Assembly (NCBI GenBank): GCA_023488945.1
Contig: JAMDBZ010000013.1
Location: 1 to 27,764, forward strand
From: Deltaproteobacteria bacterium
GTDB taxonomy: Bacteria; Desulfobacterota_E; Deferrimicrobia; Deferrimicrobiales; Deferrimicrobiaceae
Length of the DNA: 27,764 nucleotides
Reading direction: 5' to 3'
This document shows positions 1 through 8,875 of the stretch, piece by piece; position 1 is the stretch's first letter, and each line of letters opens with the position of its first letter. The position numbers and the translations under genes were made by a program. The notes under the pieces were generated by a model. That model had not been told where the DNA came from. It saw only the letters and a program-made list of their open reading frames with translations, and did not search any database.

Positions 1-36
1 CACAACGTCATAGTAGACTATTTCATCCGACGCGGG

Positions 37-53
37 TCCGCCCGCAGGGCGGG
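37..53 (-). other. GC-rich hairpin after pilS, possible weak terminator
   Basis: A six-base-pair stem (CCGCCC/GGGCGG) with a three-base loop lies just beyond the pilS stop codon. On the minus strand it is not followed by a T-run, so it is not a classical rho-independent terminator. The remaining bases 1-36 hold no recognisable gene; a pilR homologue would be expected to start at or beyond the left edge. Confidence 0.25.
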
Positions 54-76
54 TGGAAACTGGTGAGAAATGCGGG

Positions 77-1750
77 CTAGGCCGCCGGCCCCCCGCGGGC
101 GGCGTCCGGGCTCGAAGGGAGAAAGACCGAGAAGGCGCTCCCCCCCCCCGGCGTGGAGCGGACCTCGATGAAGCCCTTGTGGAAGTGGACGATCCGCTGG
201 GAGATGGCGAGCCCCAGCCCCGTCCCCCCTTCCTTCGTCGTGAAGAAGGGGGTGAAGATCTTTCCGATGATCCGGGAATCGACGCCGGTCCCCGTGTCGG
301 CCACCGTGACGACGACATGTCGCTCGCTGTGACGGACCTGCGGGAAGAGGTCGAGCGTCACGCGGCCTCCGGCGGGGGTCGCCTGGATCGCGTTGCGGAC
401 GAGGTTCCACAGGACCTGCTTGAGCTGCTCGGGGTCCCCCTCGACGAAGAGGCCGTTGCGGCGGGAACACCCGACCTCGACCCCCTTCTCGCGCGCCTCG
501 CCGGCGCGGACCGCCTCCGCCACCTCCTGCACGATCTCCGAGAGGCTCACGATCTTCGGGTTGCGGAGCGACATCCCTGAGAACGCGAGGAAGTCGGATA
601 TCAGGCTGTTCAGCCGCGTGCTCTCGCGCTCGATGATGGAGAGAAGCGTCCGGGAGTCCTCCGAGATCTCCGGCGACTCGCGCAGCATCTGGGAGGATCC
701 GGCGATGGAGGCCATCGGGTTGCGGATCTCGTGCGCAAGCCCCGCGGCCAGCTCGCCGACCATCGCGAGACGGTCCGCGAGCCGGATCCGGTCCTCCATC
801 CGTTTCACCGGCGTCAGGTCCTGGAAGATGACGACCGTCCCGATGACGTGGCCCCCCTCGTCCCGCAGCGGCGAAGCGGAGAAGCCGAGGAAGATCTCGG
901 CGCCGTCGGAGCGCCGGAAGACGATCTCGGGACGCGGCACGCGCGACTCCGCCGCAGGAGGCTCGGCGGAAAGCCCCGCGAACACCTCTTCCACCCGCTT
1001 CCCGGACGCCTCCTCGCGCGCGACGCCCAGGATCTTGCATGCCGCGTCGTTGATGAGGTTCACGCGCCCCCGCATGTCCGCGGTCAAAATCCCGGAGGGG
1101 ATGTTGTCGACGACATACTTGTTGACCAGCTCGAGCTTGCGGAGGTCGACCTCCCGGTCCTGGATCCGTTGCCGCGTCCTGCGGATGTCCTCCCCGAGCA
1201 GCCCGGACAGCGCCCCCGTCAGGAGGAATCCCACCGCGTTGGTGAGGATGGGCCGCATGACGTCGTGCATCCGGACCAGGGTCGCCTCGGCGCCCGGAGG
1301 GACGAGGATCCCCCGCGCCTGGAGGACGAGCATTCCCGCATAGGCAACGGCGGCGAACGCCGCCCAGAGCATCGCCCCCTTCATGTACATCTCGAGGCTG
1401 CCCAGGAGGATCACCACGACGTACACGAAGGAGAAGACGCTGTCGTAGAGTCCGGTTGCGAAGACGATCAGCGAGATGAAGACGACATCGGCCAGCGCCT
1501 GGAGGAGGGCGGCGGGGAGACGGAGGACGCGTGTCTCCCAGAGCGCGTACCGCAGCAGGAGCCAGCCGTACGAAAGGACCAGGGCGGCATAAAGATACTT
1601 GAAGCCGCCGGACAGGAGCAGTTCGGGCTCGCCGAAATGGACGGTGACGACGGACGCCAGGAGGGCGAAGGTGATCCCCGTCCGGACGAGGAGGAGGTTC
1701 CGGCCCCCGGCCGCCTCCCCCCCGCGCGCGCCCCCGGGGTCTTTAAGCAA
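77..1750 (-). CDS. pilS: PilS-like membrane sensor histidine kinase
   Basis: Two-component sensor kinase, 557 aa, expected to sit in the inner membrane and phosphorylate a PilR-type sigma-54 response regulator that controls pilin transcription. Residues 20-185 contain about six hydrophobic segments, as in PilS. A PAS-like segment covers about 205-315. The HisKA box carries the phospho-acceptor His340 in LAHEIRNPM. The HATPase domain (about 430-545) shows the N box (NLVRNAIQA), the G1 box DTGTG and the G2 box GGTGLGLA. The start codon is TTG at 1750, supported by GGAGGG six bases upstream; no ATG or GTG lies nearby. It starts 3 bp after the pilC stop, so it is the fourth gene of a pilBTCS operon. 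Family assignment is firm; the name PilS rests on context and membrane topology, and the regulator gene is outside the window. Confidence 0.85.
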   Translation of the reverse strand: MLKDPGGARGGEAAGGRNLLLVRTGITFALLASVVTVHFGEPELLLSGGFKYLYAALVLSYGWLLLRYALWETRVLRLPAALLQALADVVFISLIVFATGLYDSVFSFVYVVVILLGSLEMYMKGAMLWAAFAAVAYAGMLVLQARGILVPPGAEATLVRMHDVMRPILTNAVGFLLTGALSGLLGEDIRRTRQRIQDREVDLRKLELVNKYVVDNIPSGILTADMRGRVNLINDAACKILGVAREEASGKRVEEVFAGLSAEPPAAESRVPRPEIVFRRSDGAEIFLGFSASPLRDEGGHVIGTVVIFQDLTPVKRMEDRIRLADRLAMVGELAAGLAHEIRNPMASIAGSSQMLRESPEISEDSRTLLSIIERESTRLNSLISDFLAFSGMSLRNPKIVSLSEIVQEVAEAVRAGEAREKGVEVGCSRRNGLFVEGDPEQLKQVLWNLVRNAIQATPAGGRVTLDLFPQVRHSERHVVVTVADTGTGVDSRIIGKIFTPFFTTKEGGTGLGLAISQRIVHFHKGFIEVRSTPGGGSAFSVFLPSSPDAARGGPAA

Positions 1751-1753
1751 CGC

Positions 1754-2965
1754 CTACCCTCCGACGACGCCGGCCAGCTTGAAGATCGGCAGGTACATCG
1801 CGACGACGAGCCCGCCGATGACAACGCCCAGGAAAATCATCAGCATCGGCTCGAGGAGCGACGTGAGCGCCCCGACCGCCGCGTCGACCTCCTCGTCGTA
1901 GAAGTCGGCGATCTTGTTGAGCATCGTATCGAGAGCGCCGGTCGCCTCGCCGACGCCCACCATCTGCGTCACCATCGGCGGGAAGACCTTGCTCTCGGCA
2001 AGCGGGTCGGCGATCGTCTTCCCCTCGCTGATGCTCAGCCGCGCCTTGACGATCGCCTCCTCGATGATCTTGTTCCCCGCCGACTTGGCGACGATGTCCA
2101 TGCTCTCCAGGATGGGGACGCCGGAGCTCACCATCGTCCCGAGCGTGCGCGAGAAGCGCGCCACGGCGATCCGCTGGAGGAGGCTCCCCACCACCGGCAA
2201 CCGGAGCAGGAGCCGGTCGATGTTGCGGCGTCCGTTCTCCGTGCGGCGGTACGCCCGGACCGCGAACCCGGCGGCGACGACGAACGCCAGGATGAGGAGG
2301 AAATATCTCCGCGTCGCGGCGGAGAGCGCCAGGACCATGCGCGTCGGCGCGGGAAGGACCTGCCCGAAGTCCTGGAACATCTTCCCGAAGATCGGGATCA
2401 CGTAGAGAAGGAGGATGATCGTGACGACGAGCGCCACCGCCAGGATGGTCGAGGGATAGACCATCGCGCCCTTGACCTTCTTGGCGAGATTCATCGCCTT
2501 CTCGATGTGGGTCGCCAGCCGGGCGAGGATCGTGTCGAGAATGCCGCCCACCTCGCCGGCGGCGACGAGGTTCACGAACAGCTCGTCGAAGACCTGGGGC
2601 TGCTTCGCGAGCGCGTCGGCGAAGGTCGCCCCGCTCTCGACGTCCTCCTTGACCCTGAGGATGACTTTCTTGAACGCCTGGTTCTCCTGCTGCATCCCCA
2701 GGATGTCGAGGCACTGGACGAGCGGGAGCCCCGCGTCGATCATCGTGGCGAACTGGCGGGTGAAGATCGCGAGCTCCTTTTTCGAGACCTTCCCCCCGAA
2801 CTTCGGCAGGCGGATCCCCAGGTCCCGGGCCGCCGGCTTGACCTTGACCGGAACGATCTGCTGGCGCCGGAGCTGCGCCAGGACGAACGCCTCGTTGGGC
2901 GCCTCGAGCTCTCCCGTCGTCGCCGCGCCGGTCCGCGTCTTTCCTTCCCAGACGAATTTCGGCAT
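1754..2965 (-). CDS. pilC: Type IV pilus inner-membrane platform protein PilC
   Basis: Polytopic inner-membrane platform of the type IV pilus machine, which couples the cytoplasmic PilB/PilT motors to pilin assembly and disassembly. The protein has 403 aa, the usual PilC length. It has two T2SSF repeats (about 65-190 and 270-395). Each has the typical GLP/GVP-type motif (AGLPLVQCLDIL and SGVPILESMDIV) and a GE-G motif (AGEVGGILD and GVGEATGALD). Three long hydrophobic stretches lie at about 170-195, 220-240 and 370-395. The ATG start has an AGGGAGG ribosome binding site. It lies 24 bp after pilT and is followed within 3 bp by pilS, so the genes are very likely co-transcribed. Confidence 0.95.
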   Translation of the reverse strand: MPKFVWEGKTRTGAATTGELEAPNEAFVLAQLRRQQIVPVKVKPAARDLGIRLPKFGGKVSKKELAIFTRQFATMIDAGLPLVQCLDILGMQQENQAFKKVILRVKEDVESGATFADALAKQPQVFDELFVNLVAAGEVGGILDTILARLATHIEKAMNLAKKVKGAMVYPSTILAVALVVTIILLLYVIPIFGKMFQDFGQVLPAPTRMVLALSAATRRYFLLILAFVVAAGFAVRAYRRTENGRRNIDRLLLRLPVVGSLLQRIAVARFSRTLGTMVSSGVPILESMDIVAKSAGNKIIEEAIVKARLSISEGKTIADPLAESKVFPPMVTQMVGVGEATGALDTMLNKIADFYDEEVDAAVGALTSLLEPMLMIFLGVVIGGLVVAMYLPIFKLAGVVGG

Positions 2966-2989
2966 CGCGCCTCCCTTTCGCGCCCCGGG

Positions 2990-4084
2990 TCAGACCCGAC
3001 GCCCCGCGCCCTGCGCCTGCTGGCTGTTCGTGAGCAGGTTGCGGAACTCGTCGGGGTCGGAGCTTCTCCCGATCGCGTCGTCGAGCGTGATCTCCCGGCG
3101 CAGGTAGAGCGCCAGGAGCGACTGGTTCATCGTCTGCATCCCGAACTTCGCCTGGCCGACCTGCATCTGGGAGTAGATCTGGTGGATCTTCTCCTCCCGG
3201 ATCAGGTTCCGGATCGCCGCGTTGGGGACCATGACCTCGAGGGCGAGCGAGCGCCCCGAGCCGCTCGCCCTCGGGAGGAGGATCTGGCTGATGACGCCCT
3301 CCAGGACGAAGGAGAGCTGGGCCCGGACCTGCGGCTGCTGGTATGGCGGAAAGACGTCCAGGATCCGGTTGATCGTCTGGACGCACGAGTTCGTGTGGAG
3401 CGTCGCGAAGACGAGGTGCCCGGTCTCCGCGACCGTCAGCGCGGCCTCAATCGTTTCCAGGTCGCGCATCTCGCCGATGAGGACGATGTCGGGGTCCTGC
3501 CGCAGGATGTGCTTGAGCGCCTTCTTGAACCCCTGGGTGTCGGCGTTCACCTCGCGCTGGTTGACGAGGCACTTCTTGTGGGGGTGCAGGTACTCGATCG
3601 GGTCCTCGATGGTGACGATGTGCTCCTGGCGCTCCTGGTTGATCTTGTCGAGCATCGCCGCGAGCGTCGTGGATTTCCCCGAGCCGGTCGGCCCCGTGAC
3701 GAGCACGAGCCCGCGCGGCTTCTTGCACAGGTCCTTCATGACCGCCGGCAGCCCGAGCTCGTCGAACGTCCGGACCCGGAACGGGATCGTCCGGAACGCC
3801 CCCGCCACCGCCCCGCGCTGCATGTAGACGTTGCCGCGGAAGCGGGAGAGCCCCTTCACGCCGAACGAGAAGTCGAGCTCGAGCTCCTCCTCGAACCGGG
3901 ATTTCTGCGCCTCGGTCAGGATGCTGTAGCAGAGCCGCTTCGTGTCCTGCGGCAGGAGCGGCTCGTACGGCAGCGGGATCAGCCGGCCGTCCACGCGGAT
4001 CGTCGGCGCGATCCCCGTCGTGACGTGCAGATCGGACGCTCCCTTCTCGTTCATCAGGGAGAGCAGTTCGTGCATCGTGACCAT
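2990..4084 (-). CDS. pilT: Type IV pilus retraction ATPase PilT
   Basis: Hexameric cytoplasmic ATPase that powers pilus retraction and twitching motility. The 364-aa product shows the Walker A motif GPTGSGKST (131-139), an Asp box around IEDPIEYLH (159-167), Walker B in DIVLIGEMRD (199-208) and the His box TGHLVFATLHT (221-231). The C-terminal AIRNLIRE motif, characteristic of PilT and needed for retraction in studied homologues, is present. This motif separates it from PilB, as does the absence of an N-terminal MshEN domain. The start at 4084 is preceded by GGGGAGA; an internal Met4 is less well placed. It sits 28 bp after the pilB stop codon. Confidence 0.96.
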   Translation of the reverse strand: MVTMHELLSLMNEKGASDLHVTTGIAPTIRVDGRLIPLPYEPLLPQDTKRLCYSILTEAQKSRFEEELELDFSFGVKGLSRFRGNVYMQRGAVAGAFRTIPFRVRTFDELGLPAVMKDLCKKPRGLVLVTGPTGSGKSTTLAAMLDKINQERQEHIVTIEDPIEYLHPHKKCLVNQREVNADTQGFKKALKHILRQDPDIVLIGEMRDLETIEAALTVAETGHLVFATLHTNSCVQTINRILDVFPPYQQPQVRAQLSFVLEGVISQILLPRASGSGRSLALEVMVPNAAIRNLIREEKIHQIYSQMQVGQAKFGMQTMNQSLLALYLRREITLDDAIGRSSDPDEFRNLLTNSQQAQGAGRRV

Positions 4085-4112
4085 GGTTTCTCCCCTTTTC
4101 GTCGAACGGTTT

Positions 4113-5810
4113 TCAATCCGGCGCGGTCACCCGGAGCACCTCCTCGAGGGTCGTGACGCCTTCCTCGAGCTTCGTGAGCCCCGACTGGCGCAAAGTCTTC
4201 ATCCCCAGCCGCGCGGCCTCCCGCTTGATATCGAGCGCCGAGCCGCCGCGCAGGATGAGGTCCTTGATCTCCTCCTTGATCGGCATCACTTCGTAGAGCG
4301 CCACGCGGCCCCGGAAGCCGGTCCCGTTGCAATTGTCGCATCCCTTGCCCTTGGCGGGCTTGGTGTGCTTGATCCGGTCGGGCTTCATCCCCGCGTCGAC
4401 GAGCGCCTTCGGGGGGATCGCCACCGGTTCCTTGCAGCTCGTGCAGACCCGCCGGGCCAGCCGCTGGGCCAGGATGAGGTTGAGCGAGGAGGAGACGAGG
4501 AACGGCTCGATCCCCATGTTGAGGAGCCGCGTGACCGTGCTCGGCGCGTCGTTCGTGTGGAGCGTCGAGAGGACGAGGTGGCCGGTGAGGGCCGCCTTGA
4601 CGGCGATCTCGGCGGTTTCGTAGTCCCGGATCTCCCCCACCATGATGATGTCCGGGTCCTGCCGCAGGAAGGAACGGAGCGCCGCCGCGAAGGTGAGGCC
4701 GATCTCCTCCTTGATCTGGACCTGGTTGATCCCGGCGAAGTTGTACTCGACCGGGTCTTCGGCGGTGGAGATGTTGTCGGTCGTCTTGTTGAGGTCGGAC
4801 AGCGCCGAGTAGAGAGTCGTCGTCTTCCCCGATCCCGTGGGGCCGGTCACGAGGATCATCCCGTACGGCCGGTGGATCGCCTCCTGGAAGTCGGTGATCT
4901 GGCCGGTCTCGAACCCGAGCTTCGTCATGTCGAGCTGGAGGGAGCCCTTGTCGAGGAGGCGGAGGACGATCTTCTCGCCGTAGATCGTCGGCAGGACGGA
5001 GACGCGGAAATCCATCTCCTTCCCCTTCCCGATCTTGAGCTTGATCCGCCCGTCCTGCGGGAGGCGCCGCTCGGCGATGTCGAGAGAGGCCAGGATCTTG
5101 AGCCGCGACGAGAGCGGGTTGCGCATCTTGAGCGGCGGCCGCATCATCTCGTAGAGGACGCCGTCCACGCGGTAGCGGACGCGGAACTCCTTCTCGTACG
5201 GCTCGATGTGGATGTCCGAGGCGCGGCGCTTTATGGCGTCGGTCAGGACGAAGTTCGCGAGCTTGACGACCGGGGCGTCGTCGACCGCCCGGTCCGCCTC
5301 CCCGACATCGATCTCCTCCTCCTTGACGATCTCGAGCTCGTCCTCCAGGTCCGAGATGATGTCCCTCATCTCGATGGTCTGGTCGAAATACTTGTTGATC
5401 GCCGCGGTGATGTCCTTCTCGGAGGCCAGCACGAGCTCGACCGAGTAGCCGGTCTTGAAGCCGATGGCGTCGATGATCGCCATGTTCGACGGGTCGGCGA
5501 CCGCCACGATCAGCTTCGCCCCGACGCGGTTGATCGGAAGCGCAAGGTGCTTCTGGACCATCTCCTCGGGGAGGAGGCGGACGACCTCCGGATTGATCTC
5601 GTACCGGGAAAGGTCGACGACGGGGACGTTGAACTGCCGGCCGAGGAAGGAGAGGAGCTCCTGCTCCTTGATGAAGCCCGACTTGACGAGGACAAGCCCG
5701 ATCCGCTCCTTGGTCTTCTTCTGCGTGTCGAGCGCGGCGCGGAGCTGCTCCTGGGAGATGAGGTTCCCCTTGAGCAGCATCTCCCCGATCTTGGCGGCCA
5801 TCACTGACAT
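4113..5810 (-). CDS. pilB: Type IV pilus extension ATPase PilB
   Basis: Cytoplasmic motor ATPase that drives pilin polymerisation through PilC. The protein has 565 aa, close to the 566 aa of the Pseudomonas protein. The N-terminus (about 5-65) holds two MshEN-like repeats (KIGEMLLKGNLI... and RIGLVLVKSGFI...), the type of domain that binds cyclic di-GMP in MshE and some PilB proteins. Walker A GPTGSGKTT is at 323-331, Walker B DIIMVGEIRD at 387-396 and the His box TGHLVLSTLHT at 409-419. A four-cysteine zinc site (C456-x2-C459 and C491-x2-C494) lies near the C-terminus. It is the first gene of the pil operon, behind an AT-rich promoter region. The Shine-Dalgarno sequence is weak for the chosen ATG, and the ATG three codons later is an alternative. 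Ligand binding by the MshEN repeats is inferred. Confidence 0.96.
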   Translation of the reverse strand: MSVMAAKIGEMLLKGNLISQEQLRAALDTQKKTKERIGLVLVKSGFIKEQELLSFLGRQFNVPVVDLSRYEINPEVVRLLPEEMVQKHLALPINRVGAKLIVAVADPSNMAIIDAIGFKTGYSVELVLASEKDITAAINKYFDQTIEMRDIISDLEDELEIVKEEEIDVGEADRAVDDAPVVKLANFVLTDAIKRRASDIHIEPYEKEFRVRYRVDGVLYEMMRPPLKMRNPLSSRLKILASLDIAERRLPQDGRIKLKIGKGKEMDFRVSVLPTIYGEKIVLRLLDKGSLQLDMTKLGFETGQITDFQEAIHRPYGMILVTGPTGSGKTTTLYSALSDLNKTTDNISTAEDPVEYNFAGINQVQIKEEIGLTFAAALRSFLRQDPDIIMVGEIRDYETAEIAVKAALTGHLVLSTLHTNDAPSTVTRLLNMGIEPFLVSSSLNLILAQRLARRVCTSCKEPVAIPPKALVDAGMKPDRIKHTKPAKGKGCDNCNGTGFRGRVALYEVMPIKEEIKDLILRGGSALDIKREAARLGMKTLRQSGLTKLEEGVTTLEEVLRVTAPD

Positions 5811-5882
5811 TCTGCCGTCGGCACCCCCCGGATTTCGATAATTTACTTAATTAGGAAATAAATTTAGCATAATTATAATCAA

Positions 5883-5910
5883 ATTATACCTTTTTATTTC
5901 GCCGCCGCAA
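5883..5910 (-). promoter_or_regulatory. Candidate sigma-70 promoter of the pilB operon
   Basis: On the minus strand TTGCGG (5910-5905) and a perfect TATAAT (5888-5883) are 16 bp apart. They lie at the start of an 83-bp, strikingly AT-rich gap (5811-5893) between aroE and pilB in an otherwise GC-rich window. The -35 box lies inside the last codons of aroE. No convincing sigma-54 (GG-N10-GC type) site was seen in the gap. Confidence 0.45.
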
Positions 5911-6796
5911 TTTTTTTCCGCTTCCCCGCCGCCATCGCCCGACGCGCACCCCGGAGAAACTCCTCCGCAGGGACACGGACACCGGTCCAGAGAGCGAAGC
6001 TGCGCGCCGCCTGATGAATCAGCATCGGGAGCCCGTCGATCGCCCTGATGCCCCGCCTCCGGAGCGCGCGGACGACGAGCGTCCCCATGTCCTTGTAGAC
6101 TATATCGGCGAACAGGGTTCCTTTCTCCACCCCCTCTATCGGGAATTCTTTCCATTCATCCCGAAGACCGAGCGAGGTGCACTGGACGATCAGGTCCGCC
6201 CCGCGGAACTGCCGCCGCATCTCGGCAGGGGTCAACCGGCCGGCCGCGATCGCCAGGTCCGGGAACCGGGGCGAAATAGATTCCGCAACCCGTTCCGCAC
6301 GTTTTGCGTCCCTGTTCAAAAGGATCAACTCCTGGGTCCCCGTCCGTCCCATCTCGTATGCGATCCCCCGGGCCGCCCCCCCCGCGCCCAGGAGCACGAC
6401 CCGCCGGAGGGCCCGTTTCCATCCGGCCTCCCGGAGGGCGTCCGTGAATCCCCGCCCGTCCGTGTTCGCCGCGTGGAGCCGCCCGTCCCTGACGACCAGG
6501 ACGTTGGCCGCCCCGCAGAAGGCGACTTCCTCGGACCGCTCGTCCGCCTCGACCGCCGCGGCCTCCTTGTGGGGAATCGTCACGTTTCCGCCCAGGAAAT
6601 TCCCGGCCCGGGCGACGCGCAGGAAATCGGGCAGGGCCGAAGACGGGATGTCGACCGCGATGTACCGGAGCGGAAGCCCGAGCCGCGCGATCACGCCGTT
6701 GTGCATCGCGGGGCTCAACGTGTGCGAAAGCGGGTGGCCGACGATGAAGAGGAGGGACTCGAGGGATCCCCGGCCGCCGGAGCCGCGGAACCGCAT
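5894..6796 (-). CDS. aroE: Shikimate dehydrogenase (NADP+)
   Basis: Reduces 3-dehydroshikimate to shikimate with NADPH in the shikimate pathway to aromatic amino acids; cytoplasmic. The 300-aa product has the shikimate-binding segment HPLSHTLSPAMHN (21-33), the catalytic lysine in NVTIPHK (71-77), NTDGRGF (111-117) with the partner aspartate, and the dinucleotide-binding loop GAGGAARG (137-144) followed by LLNRDAKRA. The C-terminus has DGLPMLIHQAA, also typical. The ATG shares one base with the TGA of the upstream HNH gene (TGATG), which implies translational coupling. The last residues (GKRKKIAAAK) form a short basic tail beyond the usual AroE end. It precedes the pil operon on the same strand. 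Confidence 0.95.
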   Translation of the reverse strand: MRFRGSGGRGSLESLLFIVGHPLSHTLSPAMHNGVIARLGLPLRYIAVDIPSSALPDFLRVARAGNFLGGNVTIPHKEAAAVEADERSEEVAFCGAANVLVVRDGRLHAANTDGRGFTDALREAGWKRALRRVVLLGAGGAARGIAYEMGRTGTQELILLNRDAKRAERVAESISPRFPDLAIAAGRLTPAEMRRQFRGADLIVQCTSLGLRDEWKEFPIEGVEKGTLFADIVYKDMGTLVVRALRRRGIRAIDGLPMLIHQAARSFALWTGVRVPAEEFLRGARRAMAAGKRKKIAAAK

Positions 6797-7392
6797 CAGG
6801 TCTCGAGCTCGAGGTTCCAGTAGGTGTAATCGACGAGGTCGAGGAACGGGAGCCATTCGCGGTGGATGGGAGCCCGAAGCGAGAAGGCGTACCCGGGGCT
6901 CCAACGGGGGCGCGCCGGCTGGGAGACCAGCCGCATCCCGGCCTCGGCGGGAAGCTTCCCTCCCTTTCGCTTGTTGCACTCGAGGCAGCTGCAGACGATG
7001 TTCTCCCAGCTGGTCCGCCCGCCGCGGGACCGCGGGACGACGTGGTCGAGGTTCAGCTCGCTGCGCGGGTAGTTCCGGCCGCAATACTGGCACCGGTTCC
7101 GGTCGCGGATGAAGATGTTGTGCCGGCTGAAGCGGACGTTCCGCCGCGGGACCCTGTCGTACGCGACCAGGACGATCACCCGGGGGACGCGGATCATCCG
7201 CCCGACCAGCCCCACCGCCTCGTCGTGCGCATGGACGGAAAGCTCGCTCCACGACTTGAAGTCGTACATCTCGTACTGGTCGTTGATGGCCCGGGCCAGG
7301 CCGGAATAAAGGAGACAGAATGCCCTCCGGACGTTCGTGATGTGGACGGGGAAGTAGGCCCTGTTGAGGACGAGCACGCCGGAATTCAGCAT
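6796..7392 (-). CDS. HNH endonuclease family protein
   Basis: A 198-aa protein with a zinc-ribbon HNH nuclease motif: C101-x2-C104, LDHVVPRSRGG (H117), ENIV (N131) and C136-x2-C139. The N-terminal 90 residues contain LNRAYFPVHITNVRRAFCLL, typical of a widespread small bacterial HNH family whose cellular role is unsettled. I see no restriction, homing-intron or phage context. Instead its stop codon overlaps the aroE start, so it behaves like a housekeeping neighbour of aroE. The ATG has AAGGG seven bases upstream. The motif supports a metal-dependent nuclease fold; the substrate is unknown. Confidence 0.88.
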   Translation of the reverse strand: MLNSGVLVLNRAYFPVHITNVRRAFCLLYSGLARAINDQYEMYDFKSWSELSVHAHDEAVGLVGRMIRVPRVIVLVAYDRVPRRNVRFSRHNIFIRDRNRCQYCGRNYPRSELNLDHVVPRSRGGRTSWENIVCSCLECNKRKGGKLPAEAGMRLVSQPARPRWSPGYAFSLRAPIHREWLPFLDLVDYTYWNLELET

Positions 7393-7447
7393 CGAGACCC
7401 TTGCGAAAGATAAATTAATACCAATCTACCCGCCCGGCCCGATGTGG

Positions 7448-8857
7448 TCAATCCCCTTGTCGGGCGGCCGCGGACAGGAGCGCCGCGGCGAGCTCGGGGA
7501 CCTCGTCGTCCCGGACCGTCCGCAGGTCCAGCAGGAGCATCTCCCGGCTCACCCTCCCCACGACGGGGGGGGTCCCCCGCCGCAGCCGCTCCTCCAGTTG
7601 TTCGCAGCGAAGGCGGGGGTGGGTCACCGCGACGCAGGCGGTCGGGATCGTGATCCCGGGCATCGATCCTCCGCCGGGGGAGGAAACGCCCGTCTCCACG
7701 GCGACCGCGAGCTCCGACCCCGCCCGCTTCACGCGCCGGACAAGCCGGGCCGCCCGTGCCCGGACCGATCCTTCCTTCTCCAGGAGCATCCGCAGGACCG
7801 GCACCCGCGCGGCCGCCCGCCGCTCGTCGTCGTAAAGCCGCAGAGTCGCCGCGAGCGCGGCCAGGCAGAGCTTGTCGACCCGCAGCGCGCGGGAGAGAGG
7901 GTCCCTTTTCAGCGGCTCGACGAGGGAGGCCTTCCCGGCGATGATCCCCGCCTGGGGACCGCCGAGGAGCTTGTCCCCGCTCACCGTGACGATCCCGGGC
8001 CCCTGGGCGAGCGCCTGCCGGACGGTCGGCTCCCCGGGGATCCCCGCCCCGGCGAAGTCGTACAGGGCGCCGGAGCCGAGGTCCTCCATCACGGGGATCC
8101 CCCTCGCATCCCCGAGCCGCGCCAGATCGCCGGCGGCCGCCTCTTCCGTGAACCCGACGATCGCGAAGTTCGACCGGTGGACCTTGAGGAGGAGCGCCGT
8201 CCTGTCGGTGATCGCCCGTTCGTAGTCGGACAGCCGCGTCCGGTTCGTCGTCCCCACCTCGACGAGCGTCGCGCCGCTCGCCGCCATGATCTCGGGGATC
8301 CGGAAGGAGCCGCCGATCTCCACGAGCTCCCCGCGGCTCACGATCACCTCCCGCCCCCGGGCAAGCCCCCCGAGGCACAGGAAAACCGCCGCCGCGTTGT
8401 TGTTGACGACGTGCACCGACTCGGCCCCGGTGAGCGCGAGGAGCATCCGCTCGACATGGACGAGCCGCTTCGACCGCCCGCCCGCCGCAAGGTCGTACTC
8501 GAGGTTCGAGTAGCCCCGGGAGGTCTCGAGGACGGCGGCGAGCGCCTCCTCCGCCAGGGGGGCGCGGCCGAGGTTCGTGTGGATGGCGACGCCCGTCGCG
8601 TTGATCACCCGCCGCAGCGGGATCGCCTCCCCCGCCGCGATCTCCCCTTCGAGCCGGGACACGAGAAGTCCCTTCCATTCCTCCCGGCTCCTCGGAGAGA
8701 CCGCCGCCTCCCGGCGAAACGACTCAAGAAGGCGACGGATCGCCGCCACGACGATCCCGCGGGGGTGGCGGGACAGGAGCGCCTTGATCTCGGCGGTCTC
8801 GAGCAGGGAGGCGACGGACGGGAGCCGGCGCAGCGGGTCGGGGGCGGCTTCGGACAT
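7448..8857 (-). CDS. selA: L-seryl-tRNA(Sec) selenium transferase SelA
   Basis: PLP-dependent enzyme that converts Ser-tRNA(Sec) to Sec-tRNA(Sec) with selenophosphate, giving bacteria the 21st amino acid. The 469 aa compare with 463 in E. coli. The PLP lysine is K296 in SGDKLLGGPQAG, at nearly the same position as E. coli K295. Other family hallmarks are RRVINATGVAIHTNLGRAP, SNLEYDLAAGGRSKR and VNNNAAAVFL. It follows the GntR-type gene with an 18-bp gap and is probably co-transcribed with it. No selB, selD or tRNA-Sec gene is in the window, so the rest of the pathway must be elsewhere. Confidence 0.96.
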   Translation of the reverse strand: MSEAAPDPLRRLPSVASLLETAEIKALLSRHPRGIVVAAIRRLLESFRREAAVSPRSREEWKGLLVSRLEGEIAAGEAIPLRRVINATGVAIHTNLGRAPLAEEALAAVLETSRGYSNLEYDLAAGGRSKRLVHVERMLLALTGAESVHVVNNNAAAVFLCLGGLARGREVIVSRGELVEIGGSFRIPEIMAASGATLVEVGTTNRTRLSDYERAITDRTALLLKVHRSNFAIVGFTEEAAAGDLARLGDARGIPVMEDLGSGALYDFAGAGIPGEPTVRQALAQGPGIVTVSGDKLLGGPQAGIIAGKASLVEPLKRDPLSRALRVDKLCLAALAATLRLYDDERRAAARVPVLRMLLEKEGSVRARAARLVRRVKRAGSELAVAVETGVSSPGGGSMPGITIPTACVAVTHPRLRCEQLEERLRRGTPPVVGRVSREMLLLDLRTVRDDEVPELAAALLSAAARQGD

Positions 8858-8875
8858 GGGCGCGCGGCGCGCGGC

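Noticed and set aside
731..4156. Very long open frame (1141 codons) opposite the pil genes
   Set aside because: It is the antisense shadow of GC-rich pilS, pilC and pilT. Its translation is low-complexity, rich in Arg, Asp, Glu and Pro, with no domain.
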